Shown here in pieces: positions 1 through 6,912 of a stretch of 7,415 bases of DNA. The notes beneath the pieces were generated by a model that did no database searches, was not told the DNA's origin, and saw nothing but the letters and a program-made list of their open reading frames with translations. The stretch is from the NCBI GenBank assembly GCA_003646045.1, contig QNDV01000107.1, positions 1 to 7,415 on the forward strand. Reading direction: 5' to 3'. How positions within the stretch are numbered: the stretch's first letter is position 1; every line of letters begins with the position of its first letter. The DNA is from a bacterium (GTDB lineage: Bacteria > Krumholzibacteriota > Krumholzibacteria > LZORAL124-64-63). The position numbers and the translations under genes are program-made.

Positions 1-1326
1 CCAGATGATGGTGCCCACCAGGACGCTGTTCTCCTTGGCCTTGCGGATAACGCTGAAGACCATCAGGAACCACATCACCAGGCCGAGCACCAGGCCGATA
101 TCCCACACACGACCCAGGTTGAGCAGCTCGCGACCCTCGTTGCCCAGCCAGAACCAGACTTCGCGTATGTTGCCCGTGGCACCCATGTAGATGCCCACCA
201 GGCCACCACCGCCAACGACCAGCAGAGCACCCCACAGCACGTCGACCAGCCAGGGAAACTTGAGATCCTCATTGCCCACCAGCGGGGCGATGAGCATGCC
301 GCCGACCAGCCAGCCGATAGTCACCCAGAGGATAGCCAGGTTGACGTGCAGCGCACGCATCACATTGAAGGGAATGATGGACTGGTCCAGGATGAAGTTG
401 TTCGCCGGATCAGTGTAGATATGAGCCAGGTAACCACCGATGATCATCTGCAACAGAAAGAACAGCCCCACCGTCGGCACATACTTGATGAGCTTCTGCT
501 GGGAGGGGAAGAGCTTGGTGATCACCAGGGCTTCTTCCAGCTCCTCGTCCTTGCGGTTGAGCAGTTTCTCGTAGGCGATGAACAGCACGAGGATGGTGCC
601 CACCCACAGGGCCAGCAGCTCCCACAACGTGTACTTGTGGCTGTTCCAGCTCACGTCCTGGTCCACCAGAGGCTCGGGTGGCCAGTCGTTGCTCCAGGTC
701 CGGTCGGTGCCGGTACGTTTGGTGCCGGCCACCATCTGGGACCAGTCCACGAAGGCGGATATCAACTCGGCCTCACCGGTATTGATGACGCCGCCGACCC
801 AGGCCATCTCCCGGTTACCGTTCACCAGGAAGTCCACCAGCCAGGCCTTGTTGGCCTTGTAGGCTGCCGCCGAGGCGTCGGTGTAGGTCACCGTGCCCTC
901 ATTGAGGCCCTCGCCGGAATAGAAGTCCTTCTTGACGAGCTCCTTGACCCAGCCTTCCTGCTCGGCAGTGAGCTGATCCCGGCCGATATTGAATTCCTCG
1001 CGTCCATAGTGGCCGTAAAGGAACTCGGCGCGACGATGGAAGAACTCGGTGGAGAAATCGGGGCCCAGGTAGGCGCCCATGCCCAGCAAGGACCCGTAGT
1101 CCATCAGGTCGAACTGCTGGAACATGCCCTTGCCGCCGACGATATCGTCGTAGGTGTAGAGGGTTTCCCCGGCAGCGGAGACAACCTTCTGCGGCAGAGG
1201 CGGGACCTCTTTCTGGAGATTGGCGGTGAACACGATCAAGGTGGTCACCATGATGATCGACACGACCCAGAAAGCGGCATAGAGCCCTTTCCTGGTCAGC
1301 AGGCGATCCAGCAGGGACGGGGTCAT
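1..1326 (-). CDS. norB: Quinol-type nitric oxide reductase (qNor-like), N-terminal 442 residues, cut by the window edge
   Basis: This is a heme-copper oxidase superfamily protein of the quinol-dependent NO reductase type, which reduces two NO to N2O in the cytoplasmic membrane. The reading frame is open from ATG 1326 to base 1, so the C-terminal half with the FeB ligands is missing. Order seen: TM1 at about residues 14-35; a large periplasmic domain at 36-233 with the qNor-like stretches 'PPLPQKVVSAAGE' and 'WSNDWPPEPLV'; then hydrophobic helices near 234-252, 284-301, 323-346, 360-382 and 405-427. H327 in 'RALHVNLAILW' is the likely low-spin heme b ligand. The SD is AAGGAG, 10 bases before the ATG. 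The gene follows the Rrf2 regulator by 68 bases, probably in one operon. The H302-x3-D306 segment and 'NLGRVWD' (403-409) differ from textbook qNor, so a divergent NOR or an NO dismutase relative is not excluded. Confidence 0.88.
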   Translation of the reverse strand, partial: MTPSLLDRLLTRKGLYAAFWVVSIIMVTTLIVFTANLQKEVPPLPQKVVSAAGETLYTYDDIVGGKGMFQQFDLMDYGSLLGMGAYLGPDFSTEFFHRRAEFLYGHYGREEFNIGRDQLTAEQEGWVKELVKKDFYSGEGLNEGTVTYTDASAAAYKANKAWLVDFLVNGNREMAWVGGVINTGEAELISAFVDWSQMVAGTKRTGTDRTWSNDWPPEPLVDQDVSWNSHKYTLWELLALWVGTILVLFIAYEKLLNRKDEELEEALVITKLFPSQQKLIKYVPTVGLFFLLQMIIGGYLAHIYTDPANNFILDQSIIPFNVMRALHVNLAILWVTIGWLVGGMLIAPLVGNEDLKFPWLVDVLWGALLVVGGGGLVGIYMGATGNIREVWFWLGNEGRELLNLGRVWDIGLVLGLVMWFLMVFSVIRKAKENSVLVGTIIW

Positions 1327-1347
1327 ATTGCGTAGACTCCTTGTTGT

Positions 1348-1360
1348 GCCGGCGGCCGGC
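1348..1360 (-). repeat. Short GC-only hairpin between the Rrf2 and nitric oxide reductase genes
   Basis: A perfect inverted repeat of two 5-base arms (GCCGG / CCGGC) around a 3-base loop lies in the 68-base gap, about 10 bases before the AAGGAG of the downstream gene. No run of T follows, so it is not a standard rho-independent terminator. It could influence mRNA stability or translation, but that is inference. Confidence 0.35.
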
Positions 1361-1394
1361 GACTTCGTACCACACTTCTGAACGGAAACGTAAA

Positions 1395-1811
1395 TCAGGA
1401 AAGCTTCTTGCCCGGCGACTTCATCATGTCGGCCAACGTCACATCGGCCATCATGGACCGGATATTCTCTCTGGGGCCTTGCCAGAATTCATGCATGGGG
1501 CAGGGATTGTCCTCGTCACAGATATCGAATCCCAGGAGGCAGCGGTCATAGATCTCCAGGCCTTCCACGGTGTCTACGATCTGCTCGAGGTGGATTTCGT
1601 CCAGAGGCCGGGCGATGCGATAGCCACCGCTCTGACCCCGGAACGACTCCACGAAACCGGCATCACGCAGGCGCCCCATCAGACGGCCGAGGAACTTGTA
1701 GGGAATCTTTAATTCGTCAGCCAGGTGCTTGACGGGGCATACATCGGCATCTGTCGTGGCCATGTAGACCAGACAGCGAATGGCGTATTCGGACGACTTG
1801 CAGAGCCTCAA
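1395..1811 (-). CDS. Rrf2-family Fe-S transcriptional regulator (NsrR/IscR/RirA-like)
   Basis: A 138-residue protein of normal Rrf2 length. The N-terminal winged helix-turn-helix begins 'SSEYAIRCLVYMA'; the recognition region is around 'IPYKFLGRLMGRLRDAGFV' (36-54) and the wing is 'GQSGGYRIARP' (59-69). Three cysteines, C91, C98 and C104, are placed as in family members that bind an Fe-S cluster and sense NO, iron or redox state. The spacing is x6 then x5, not the x5-x5 I recall for IscR, so a particular subtype is not assigned. The start is TTG, supported by GGAGGT five bases upstream; no ATG fits as well. It precedes the nitric oxide reductase gene on the same strand, which favours an NO-responsive, NsrR-like role, by context only. 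Autoregulation is plausible given the palindrome upstream. Confidence 0.92.
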   Translation of the reverse strand: MRLCKSSEYAIRCLVYMATTDADVCPVKHLADELKIPYKFLGRLMGRLRDAGFVESFRGQSGGYRIARPLDEIHLEQIVDTVEGLEIYDRCLLGFDICDEDNPCPMHEFWQGPRENIRSMMADVTLADMMKSPGKKLS

Positions 1812-1829
1812 TTGCTACCTCCGGGTAGG

Positions 1830-1858
1830 AATTTAGGCCGCCCGCCGTCTCGAAGCAA
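1830..1858 (-). promoter_or_regulatory. Candidate sigma70-type promoter of the Rrf2-nitric oxide reductase operon
   Basis: Read on the minus strand, TTGCTT (1858-1853) and TAAATT (1835-1830) are separated by exactly 17 bases. Matches to the consensus hexamers are partial (TTG of TTGACA; 4 of 6 in the -10). Transcription would begin close to the Shine-Dalgarno sequence, giving a very short leader. It abuts the palindrome at 1859-1874. Confidence 0.45.
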
Positions 1859-1874
1859 GAAATTACGTGATTTC
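1859..1874. promoter_or_regulatory. Near-perfect 16-bp palindrome, candidate operator for the Rrf2 regulator
   Basis: The sequence GAAATTACGTGATTTC pairs with its own reverse complement at 14 of 16 positions (GAAAT ... ATTTC arms, with ACGT in the centre). It is directly upstream of the proposed -35 and 47 bases from the TTG start of the regulator gene, where repressor or activator sites usually lie. It does not match the usual enterobacterial NsrR motif (ATGyATTT-n-AAATrCAT) or an FNR/CRP box, so its partner is inferred from position only. Confidence 0.4.
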
Positions 1875-1914
1875 GTAGTGGATGGTCATGGGGAGACTCC
1901 GTGTAGGATACCAT

Positions 1915-2195
1915 GGTGCGCAGCGGCCGTCGTGCCGCCGGTCGTCGCCCTGGCCTCTTCTTCTACTGACAAAACCGCCCCTGCTTCGATACAATTGATT
2001 TCGGCAGCACTGCCGTTCAAACGTGAGTTGCTCCTGCTCGCGCGCCAGACGAGGAACGAAGTTGTGAGTTACCGGGCCGACAGTATGTGCAGAGCATTAG
2101 CACCGCTCATCAGCTACAAGAACCGCTTCAGCGGACTCTAGTCCCCCTGTGCCTTTGCCACTGTTCTGCTACTGCGCCACTTCCGGCGTGAGTCA
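1915..2195. other. Intergenic stretch without a convincing gene
   Basis: This fills most of the gap between the regulator promoter and the dehydrogenase gene. Reading frames here are short or lack an SD and the third-position G/C bias of neighbouring genes. Two small overlapping inverted repeats are visible at 2123-2134 (CCGCTTCAGCGG) and 2133-2144 (GGACTCTAGTCC), with no T run after either on the plus strand. No tRNA or known RNA was recognised. Confidence 0.5.
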
Positions 2196-2216
2196 TATAG
2201 TGCCGGGTCACCGGCA
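2196..2216 (+). promoter_or_regulatory. Possible -10 box and overlapping inverted repeat before the dehydrogenase gene
   Basis: TATAGT at 2196-2201 resembles a -10 element, 33 bases before the ATG at 2235, but no good -35 is found 16-19 bases upstream. It runs into TGCCGG-GTCA-CCGGCA (2201-2216), a perfect 6-bp inverted repeat sitting where transcription would start. It could be an operator or a leader hairpin. Evidence is positional and weak. Confidence 0.3.
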
Positions 2217-2234
2217 GACAACAGGGGAGCCGAG

Positions 2235-3374
2235 ATGAAAGTAGTAGTTCTGGGCGCCGGGCTCGTCGGCGCACCCATGGCCATCGACCTGGCCAGGGAC
2301 GGGAAATTCGAAGTGACCGCGGCGGACCTGAGCGAACCGGCACTGCAGAAGCTGACCGCAGCCAACCCGCGGATCACAACCACCAGGGTGGATCTGTCGG
2401 ATACTGTTGCTTTGGAAGCCCTGGTTGCGGACCACGACCTGGTGCTCAGTGCGGTGCCCGGCTTCATGGGTTTCCGGACCCTGCAGACGATCATCGCAGC
2501 CGGTAAGGACGTGGTCGACATAGCGTTCTTTCCCGAGAATCCCTTCGACCTGGACGCCCTCGCGAAAGAGAAAGCCGTCACTGCAGTAGTCGACTGCGGC
2601 GTGGCCCCGGGCATGAGCAGCGTACTGATCGGTCATGTGGATCAATTGCTCGACAGTACCGAAAAGATACTCATCTACGTCGGCGGGCTGCCGGAAATCC
2701 GTGAGTGGCCCTACGAATACAAGGCCGTCTTCTCGCCCATCGATGTAATCGAGGAATATACCCGGCCTGCCCGATACGTGGAAAATGGCCACCTGGTGGT
2801 CCGCGACGCACTATCGGACCCCGAACTGCTGGATTTCCCGGGCATGGGTACCCTCGAGGCATTCAACAGCGATGGCCTGCGCACCCTGGCCGACACCATC
2901 GACGCTCCCGATATGAAGGAAAAGACCCTGCGCTACCAGGGCCACATCGACAAGATGGCCGTACTGCGGGCCACCGGACTGTTCAGCGAGCAGGAGATCG
3001 AGATCAACGGCACGAAGATCCGTCCCATCGACTTCACGGCCAAGCTGCTGTTCCCCATGTGGAAACTGAAGCCGGGTGAAGTGGACATCACGGTGTTGCA
3101 GGTGATCATCGAGGGCAGAAAAGACGGACAGGCGCTGCGCTACATCTACGATCTGCTGGACAGGTACGACCCCGAAACCGGAACCCACTCCATGGCGCGC
3201 ACCACGGGTTATACCGCTACCACGGCGATCAGGTTGCTCGCCGCGGGCCTGTACGATCAGAAGGGAATCTCGCCGCCGGAGTTCATCGGCAAGGACGAGA
3301 AGTGCGTCGCCTTCATGCTGGCGGGACTGGAAGCGCGCGGCGTGGTTTTCCAACGCAGGATCGAGGAGCTGTAG
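2235..3374 (+). CDS. Saccharopine dehydrogenase family NAD(P)-dependent oxidoreductase
   Basis: A 379-residue protein, the usual length for bacterial members of this family. The N-terminal Rossmann fold opens with 'KVVVLGAGLVG' (GxGxxG at 7-12), and an acidic D31 ends the second strand, which suggests NAD rather than NADP. 'VVDCGVAPGMSS' (118-129) is the family's hallmark segment linking the nucleotide and substrate domains; the remainder (about 130-370) is the saccharopine dehydrogenase C-terminal-like domain. Known members act on lysine-derived saccharopine or related aminated substrates such as carboxynorspermidine, but the substrate cannot be read from this sequence. The ATG is preceded by AGGGGAG with 5 bases between. 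No other metabolic gene is adjacent; the next gene converges 28 bases downstream. Lysine degradation or biosynthesis is the default guess only. Confidence 0.9.
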   Translation: MKVVVLGAGLVGAPMAIDLARDGKFEVTAADLSEPALQKLTAANPRITTTRVDLSDTVALEALVADHDLVLSAVPGFMGFRTLQTIIAAGKDVVDIAFFPENPFDLDALAKEKAVTAVVDCGVAPGMSSVLIGHVDQLLDSTEKILIYVGGLPEIREWPYEYKAVFSPIDVIEEYTRPARYVENGHLVVRDALSDPELLDFPGMGTLEAFNSDGLRTLADTIDAPDMKEKTLRYQGHIDKMAVLRATGLFSEQEIEINGTKIRPIDFTAKLLFPMWKLKPGEVDITVLQVIIEGRKDGQALRYIYDLLDRYDPETGTHSMARTTGYTATTAIRLLAAGLYDQKGISPPEFIGKDEKCVAFMLAGLEARGVVFQRRIEEL

Positions 3375-3402
3375 GGAAGCCCCTGCACCATGCTGTATGC
3401 GA

Positions 3403-5217
3403 TCAGGACTCGCCCTTGGCCTTCCCGCCCTTGCGCGGCTTCGCCTTGGCGCCTGTCTTCTTCGGTTTCTTCTTCTTGGCGCCGGCAGGCTTGCCGCTCT
3501 TCACGCGCTTCGGCTTCGGTTTCGGTTTCGACGTCCGCTTCGGCCCATGGCCCGAACCGCTCTCCGCCCGCACCGGACCGTCGTCCCTGGCCGGCGAGAT
3601 CTTCAGCGGCTTGTGTCCGACGTAGGTTCTCTTGAGATGTTCGATCATGTTGTGTGGCAGGTCGTCCGGCAATTCGACGGTGGAATAGTCGGGGTGGATG
3701 AGGATCTGTCCGATGAAGCGGTTGCGCAGGCCGGTCTCGTTGGTGATGGCGCCCACGATGTTGCGAACCTCCACCCCGTCCGCCGATCCCACCTCGAGCC
3801 GGTACAGGGTCATGTTCTTCGTGGGCCGACCTCGCGCCGGACCGCGGTCGCGTCCCGGCTGCCGTGGTTCGTCCCAGCGGGGGCTCTGTAACTCACGGGT
3901 CTCTGCCGCCCGCAGGGGACGATCCTTCTGCGCATAGCACAGGACGCCGGCCGCCAGCTTCAGGATGTCGACGTTCATCTCTTCCATCAGTTCGAAGCAC
4001 AGATCCTGGAAGAACTCCTGGGGCTCCCTGGACATGACCTCGCTCAGGCTGTCGCGGAATTTGTCGACCCGCTTCTTCGTAACCGTATCGTGGCTCGGCA
4101 TTTCCATCCGGCGCAGGGGCTGCCGGGTTGCTCGTTCGATGGCCTGCAACAGGCGCTTTTCCCGGGGACTGGCGAACAGGATCGCCTTGCCGTAACGACC
4201 CACACGCCCTGTCCTGCCGATGCGGTGGATGTAGGCTCCCGCATCGCCCGGGATGTCATAGTTGATGACCAGCGAGATGCGCTCCACATCCAGACCACGC
4301 GCCGCCACGTCGGTGGCCACCACGATATCGACGTTCCCGTTCTTGAGGCGTTTGACGGTGCGCTCGCGGGCTTGCTGGGTCATCTCGCCGTTGAGGGCCG
4401 CCACATCGAACCCGCGGGCGGCCAACCTCTCAGCCAACTCGGTGGTGCCCACTCTGGTGCGCGTGAAGATGAGGATGCCGTCGTAGGATTCGGTTTCCAG
4501 GATCCGGGCCAGGGCCTCGAACTTGGCGCGGTAGGGCACCACCAGATAGACCTGTTCGATGTTATCGGCCGTGGTCGTCTTCGATTCGATGCGGACTTCC
4601 AGGGGATCATTCATGTACCGCCTGGAAATGCGCTTGATCTGCGGCGGCATGGTGGCCGAGAACAACGCCATCTGCCGCACTTCGGGTGCCTTCGAGATGA
4701 TGGCCTCGACCTCTTCGACAAACCCCATGCGCAGCATCTCGTCGGCCTCGTCCAGTACCACGCAGGAAATACCGCTCAGGTCGAGGGTGCCCCGGTTCAG
4801 GTGATCCTGGATACGCCCGGGCGTTCCCACCACCACATGGGGACCGCGGTGCAGCTGGTTGAACTGGAAGCCGTAGCTCTGGCCACCGTAGATGGGCAGC
4901 ACATGGAAACCCTTCAGGTAGCGGGCATACTTCTGGAAGGCCTCGGCCACCTGCAGGGCCAGTTCCCTGGTCGGGGTCAGTACCAGCACCTGCGGTGATC
5001 TGTTGGCCACCTCGATGCGCGACATCAGAGGCAGGGCGAAGGCCGCTGTCTTGCCCGTGCCGGTCTGGGCCAGCCCAAGCACATCCCGGCCCAAGAGCAG
5101 GGGCGGGATGCAGGCCGCCTGGATGGGCAGGGGCGATTCGTAGCCCAATTCGGTGACGGCCTTGACGAGGGGAGCGGCAAGGTCCAGCTCGCTGAACGTT
5201 GGGGCGGGCTGAGACAT
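3403..5217 (-). CDS. deaD: ATP-dependent DEAD-box RNA helicase, DeaD/CsdA type
   Basis: A 604-residue cytoplasmic RNA helicase that would unwind structured RNA in ribosome assembly, mRNA decay and cold adaptation. Core motifs are all present: Q motif around P29-Q33, Walker A AQTGTGKT (50-57), PTREL (82-86), TPGR (132-135), DEAD (156-159), SAT (187-189), ATDVAARGLD (301-310) and HRIGRTGR (331-338). A dimerisation-like helical region follows (about 375-430). A DbpA/CsdA RNA-binding RRM-like domain spans about 468-540 ('MTLYRLEVGSADGV' to 'KPLKI'). The tail from 541 is disordered and very basic, with a KPKPKPK run and many Lys/Ala/Gly. The ATG has GGAG 7 bases upstream. The gene lies 25 bases after the small membrane protein gene and converges on the dehydrogenase. 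The RRM-like domain distinguishes it from RhlE/RhlB; DbpA is shorter. Confidence 0.95.
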   Translation of the reverse strand: MSQPAPTFSELDLAAPLVKAVTELGYESPLPIQAACIPPLLLGRDVLGLAQTGTGKTAAFALPLMSRIEVANRSPQVLVLTPTRELALQVAEAFQKYARYLKGFHVLPIYGGQSYGFQFNQLHRGPHVVVGTPGRIQDHLNRGTLDLSGISCVVLDEADEMLRMGFVEEVEAIISKAPEVRQMALFSATMPPQIKRISRRYMNDPLEVRIESKTTTADNIEQVYLVVPYRAKFEALARILETESYDGILIFTRTRVGTTELAERLAARGFDVAALNGEMTQQARERTVKRLKNGNVDIVVATDVAARGLDVERISLVINYDIPGDAGAYIHRIGRTGRVGRYGKAILFASPREKRLLQAIERATRQPLRRMEMPSHDTVTKKRVDKFRDSLSEVMSREPQEFFQDLCFELMEEMNVDILKLAAGVLCYAQKDRPLRAAETRELQSPRWDEPRQPGRDRGPARGRPTKNMTLYRLEVGSADGVEVRNIVGAITNETGLRNRFIGQILIHPDYSTVELPDDLPHNMIEHLKRTYVGHKPLKISPARDDGPVRAESGSGHGPKRTSKPKPKPKRVKSGKPAGAKKKKPKKTGAKAKPRKGGKAKGES

Positions 5218-5242
5218 CAGGAGACTCCGCTTTCACAGGAAT

Positions 5243-5503
5243 TCATCGCTTGGAGAGGTCGCCTGCAAAGGAAACACAATATCCGGGAAAAGCCACGCCT
5301 CTTCGTACCGGGGGGCCCCGCGGTGGCGGCGAAGTCAGGGCTTTCGCGGCCGTCGGCGAGTGAAGCAGGAAGTATGACCCGGCCATCAGGACACCGAACA
5401 CCGCGGCCACATAGACCAGGATAACCGACTGCAGTTTGCGCACCGACCAGTGGTACAGGACTACTGGCCGGTCGCTGCCGGATGCCGGGGTTTCAACATG
5501 CAT
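5243..5503 (-). CDS. Small single-pass membrane protein of unknown function
   Basis: An 86-residue protein I do not recognise. A polar N-terminus with 'SVRKLQS' is followed by one hydrophobic helix at about 26-47 ('VILVYVAAVFGVLMAGSYF'), then a proline- and arginine-rich tail. By the positive-inside rule the R22-K23 pair before the helix places the N-terminus in the cytoplasm. The chosen ATG has AGGAGG 8 bases upstream. The same frame stays open into the insertion sequence, but starts there would be foreign to this gene and lack an SD. It ends 25 bases before the helicase start on the same strand, suggesting cotranscription. The mobile element sits 55 bases upstream, so the native promoter may have been moved or lost. 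A real small gene is likely but not certain. Confidence 0.6.
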   Translation of the reverse strand: MHVETPASGSDRPVVLYHWSVRKLQSVILVYVAAVFGVLMAGSYFLLHSPTAAKALTSPPPRGPPVRRGVAFPGYCVSFAGDLSKR

Positions 5504-5558
5504 GGAACCATCCTCCTCGCAGCCGAGGAAAGGTGATCCTGACGTTGAACCGTTGCTA

Positions 5559-5572
5559 GCAGGCTGTTGAAA
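5559..5572 (+). repeat. Left terminal inverted repeat of the insertion sequence
   Basis: GCAGGCTGTTGAAA is matched exactly, in reverse complement, at the right end (6899-6912). Similarity continues imperfectly inward for about 15 bases on both sides (C-rich CCCC blocks). TTGAAA within the repeat could serve as a -35 directed into the element. Confidence 0.9.
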
Positions 5573-5628
5573 AACTCGCCCCATGCACCCGTTCATGATA
5601 GTCTCCAAGTCCAGCAAGGAGGCTCCCA

Positions 5629-6717
5629 TTGCGTGGCAAAATCAGCACCCAGAACGCCATGTTCAGCTACCGTTCGCTCGAGGACCGGATTCCCCGACAC
5701 CATCCCCTGCGCGACATTCGCAAGATCGTAGACCGGGCGTTGGCGGACCTGTCGCCGACCTTCGATGCGATGTACGCCCAGAGCGGCCGACCGTCGATCC
5801 CGCCCGAGCAACTGATCCGCGCCATGCTGATCCAGGTGCTGTTCAGCATCCGCTCCGAACGCCTGCTGATGGACGAGTTGGACTTTAACCTGCTGTACCG
5901 CTGGTTCGTAGGTCTTTCGATGGACGACGAGGTGTGGAACCACTCGACGTTCTCGAAGAACCGCGACCGCCTGTTGCTGCATGATATAGCCGACCGGTTC
6001 TTCGAGGCGATCCGTGGCCAGGCAGCCGCCAAGAAGCTCCTGTCGCAGGATCACTTCACCGTCGACGGCACGCTGATCGAGGCCAGCGCGTCGCTGAAGA
6101 GCTTCCGGCCGAAGGACGAGATACTGCCGGACGATGACGATCCCGGCGACCCAGGCGGCCGCAACGAGTTGGTCGACTTCAAGGGCCAGAAGCGCGGCAA
6201 CGATACCCACGCGAGCACGACCGACCCGGACGCCCGGCTGGCCCGCAAAGGCAACGGCAAGGAAGCGAAGCTGAGTTACGCCGGGCACATCCTGACGGAG
6301 AACCGCAACGGTCTGATCGTTGATGCGGAGCTGACGCAGGCGACGGGGAGGGCGGAACCGGAAGCGGCGCTGACGATGATCTCCCGGCTTCCGGGCATTG
6401 GTCCCAAGACGATTGGCGCGGACAAGGGCTATGACAGCCGGAGCTTTGTCGAAGGGGCTCGGGCCTGTTCGGTGACGCCTCATGTGGCTCGGAAGACAAA
6501 GTACTCGGCAATCGACGGCCGCACGGCACGCCATGAGAGTTACGCCCAGAGTCAGAAGAGACGGAAGATGGTCGAGGAGCGCTTCGGCTGGATGAAGGAT
6601 ATCGGTGGTCTGCGGAAGCTCAAGCACCGCGGCCTGGCCACCGTCGGCTGGATCTTCACGTTCACAGCCGCGGTCTGCAACATAGTCATGATGCGGAGGC
6701 TGTTGGCGACAGCGTGA
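5629..6717 (+). CDS. IS5-family DDE transposase
   Basis: A 362-residue, apparently intact transposase. The N-terminal DUF772-type DNA-binding region (about 12-130) includes 'YRSLEDRIPRHHPLR', 'GRPSIPPEQLIRAMLIQ' and 'YRWFVGL'. The catalytic DDE domain shows D146 in 'FTVDGTLIEA', D265 in 'GADKGYDS', and E316 in 'RRKMVEERFGWMK', which matches the R-x3-E-x6-K signature (R312, E316, K323). An acidic, low-complexity insert lies at 163-175. The start is TTG with AAGGAGG ending 6 bases before it, better than the in-frame ATG at codon 11. No frameshift is present, so the element may still be mobile. Automated annotation sometimes files such proteins under IS1182; the assignment to IS5 is from motif layout. 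Confidence 0.93.
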   Translation: MRGKISTQNAMFSYRSLEDRIPRHHPLRDIRKIVDRALADLSPTFDAMYAQSGRPSIPPEQLIRAMLIQVLFSIRSERLLMDELDFNLLYRWFVGLSMDDEVWNHSTFSKNRDRLLLHDIADRFFEAIRGQAAAKKLLSQDHFTVDGTLIEASASLKSFRPKDEILPDDDDPGDPGGRNELVDFKGQKRGNDTHASTTDPDARLARKGNGKEAKLSYAGHILTENRNGLIVDAELTQATGRAEPEAALTMISRLPGIGPKTIGADKGYDSRSFVEGARACSVTPHVARKTKYSAIDGRTARHESYAQSQKRRKMVEERFGWMKDIGGLRKLKHRGLATVGWIFTFTAAVCNIVMMRRLLATA

Positions 6718-6898
6718 TCGGGGCCTCTGGGGGCACTTCGCCCTAGCTGAACCGTGGGTCCGGCCCCAATGAGGGTGCGCAAGACTGGATGTCGCCATAT
6801 CCGGCTCCGATCAGAGGCCGATGCGGTCAGGCGGCCAGAAAAACCAGGGGCGAAAACGAACCCAGACGGGTTGGGGCAAACACTCGGCTGGGGGCATA

Positions 6899-6912
6899 TT
6901 TCAACAGCCTGC
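6899..6912 (-). repeat. Right terminal inverted repeat of the insertion sequence
   Basis: TTTCAACAGCCTGC on the plus strand is the exact reverse complement of the left repeat. It is followed immediately by TA, then by sequence with coding character. Confidence 0.9.

Noticed and set aside
1..1326. Calling the reductase an NO dismutase
   Set aside because: The distinguishing FeB-site residues are outside the window, and the visible differences alone do not separate NOD from divergent qNOR.
346..1335. 329-codon plus-strand open frame over the nitric oxide reductase
   Set aside because: It is antisense to a clear qNor coding sequence. Its His/Gln/Val/Gly-rich composition is typical of shadow frames.
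1725..2141. 138-codon plus-strand frame over the regulator start and the intergenic region
   Set aside because: It overlaps the Rrf2 gene and its promoter in antisense, has no SD and no coding-like codon use.
2123..2144. Two overlapping inverted repeats as a terminator or small RNA
   Set aside because: Stems are only 4-5 bp, loops are tight and no T run follows; no promoter or known RNA family is visible.
4090..4998. 302-codon plus-strand open frame within the helicase
   Set aside because: It is antisense to the conserved helicase motifs, with no start signal or family resemblance.
5559..5640. Outward promoter at the left end of the insertion sequence driving the small gene-deaD operon
   Set aside because: The TTGAAA in the terminal repeat points inward, and reading outward no -35/-10 pair with 16-18 base spacing was found.
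5593..6798. 401-codon minus-strand open frame across the whole transposase
   Set aside because: It mirrors the transposase frame, has no SD or recognisable domain, and its length is explained by the G/C third-position bias of the sense strand.
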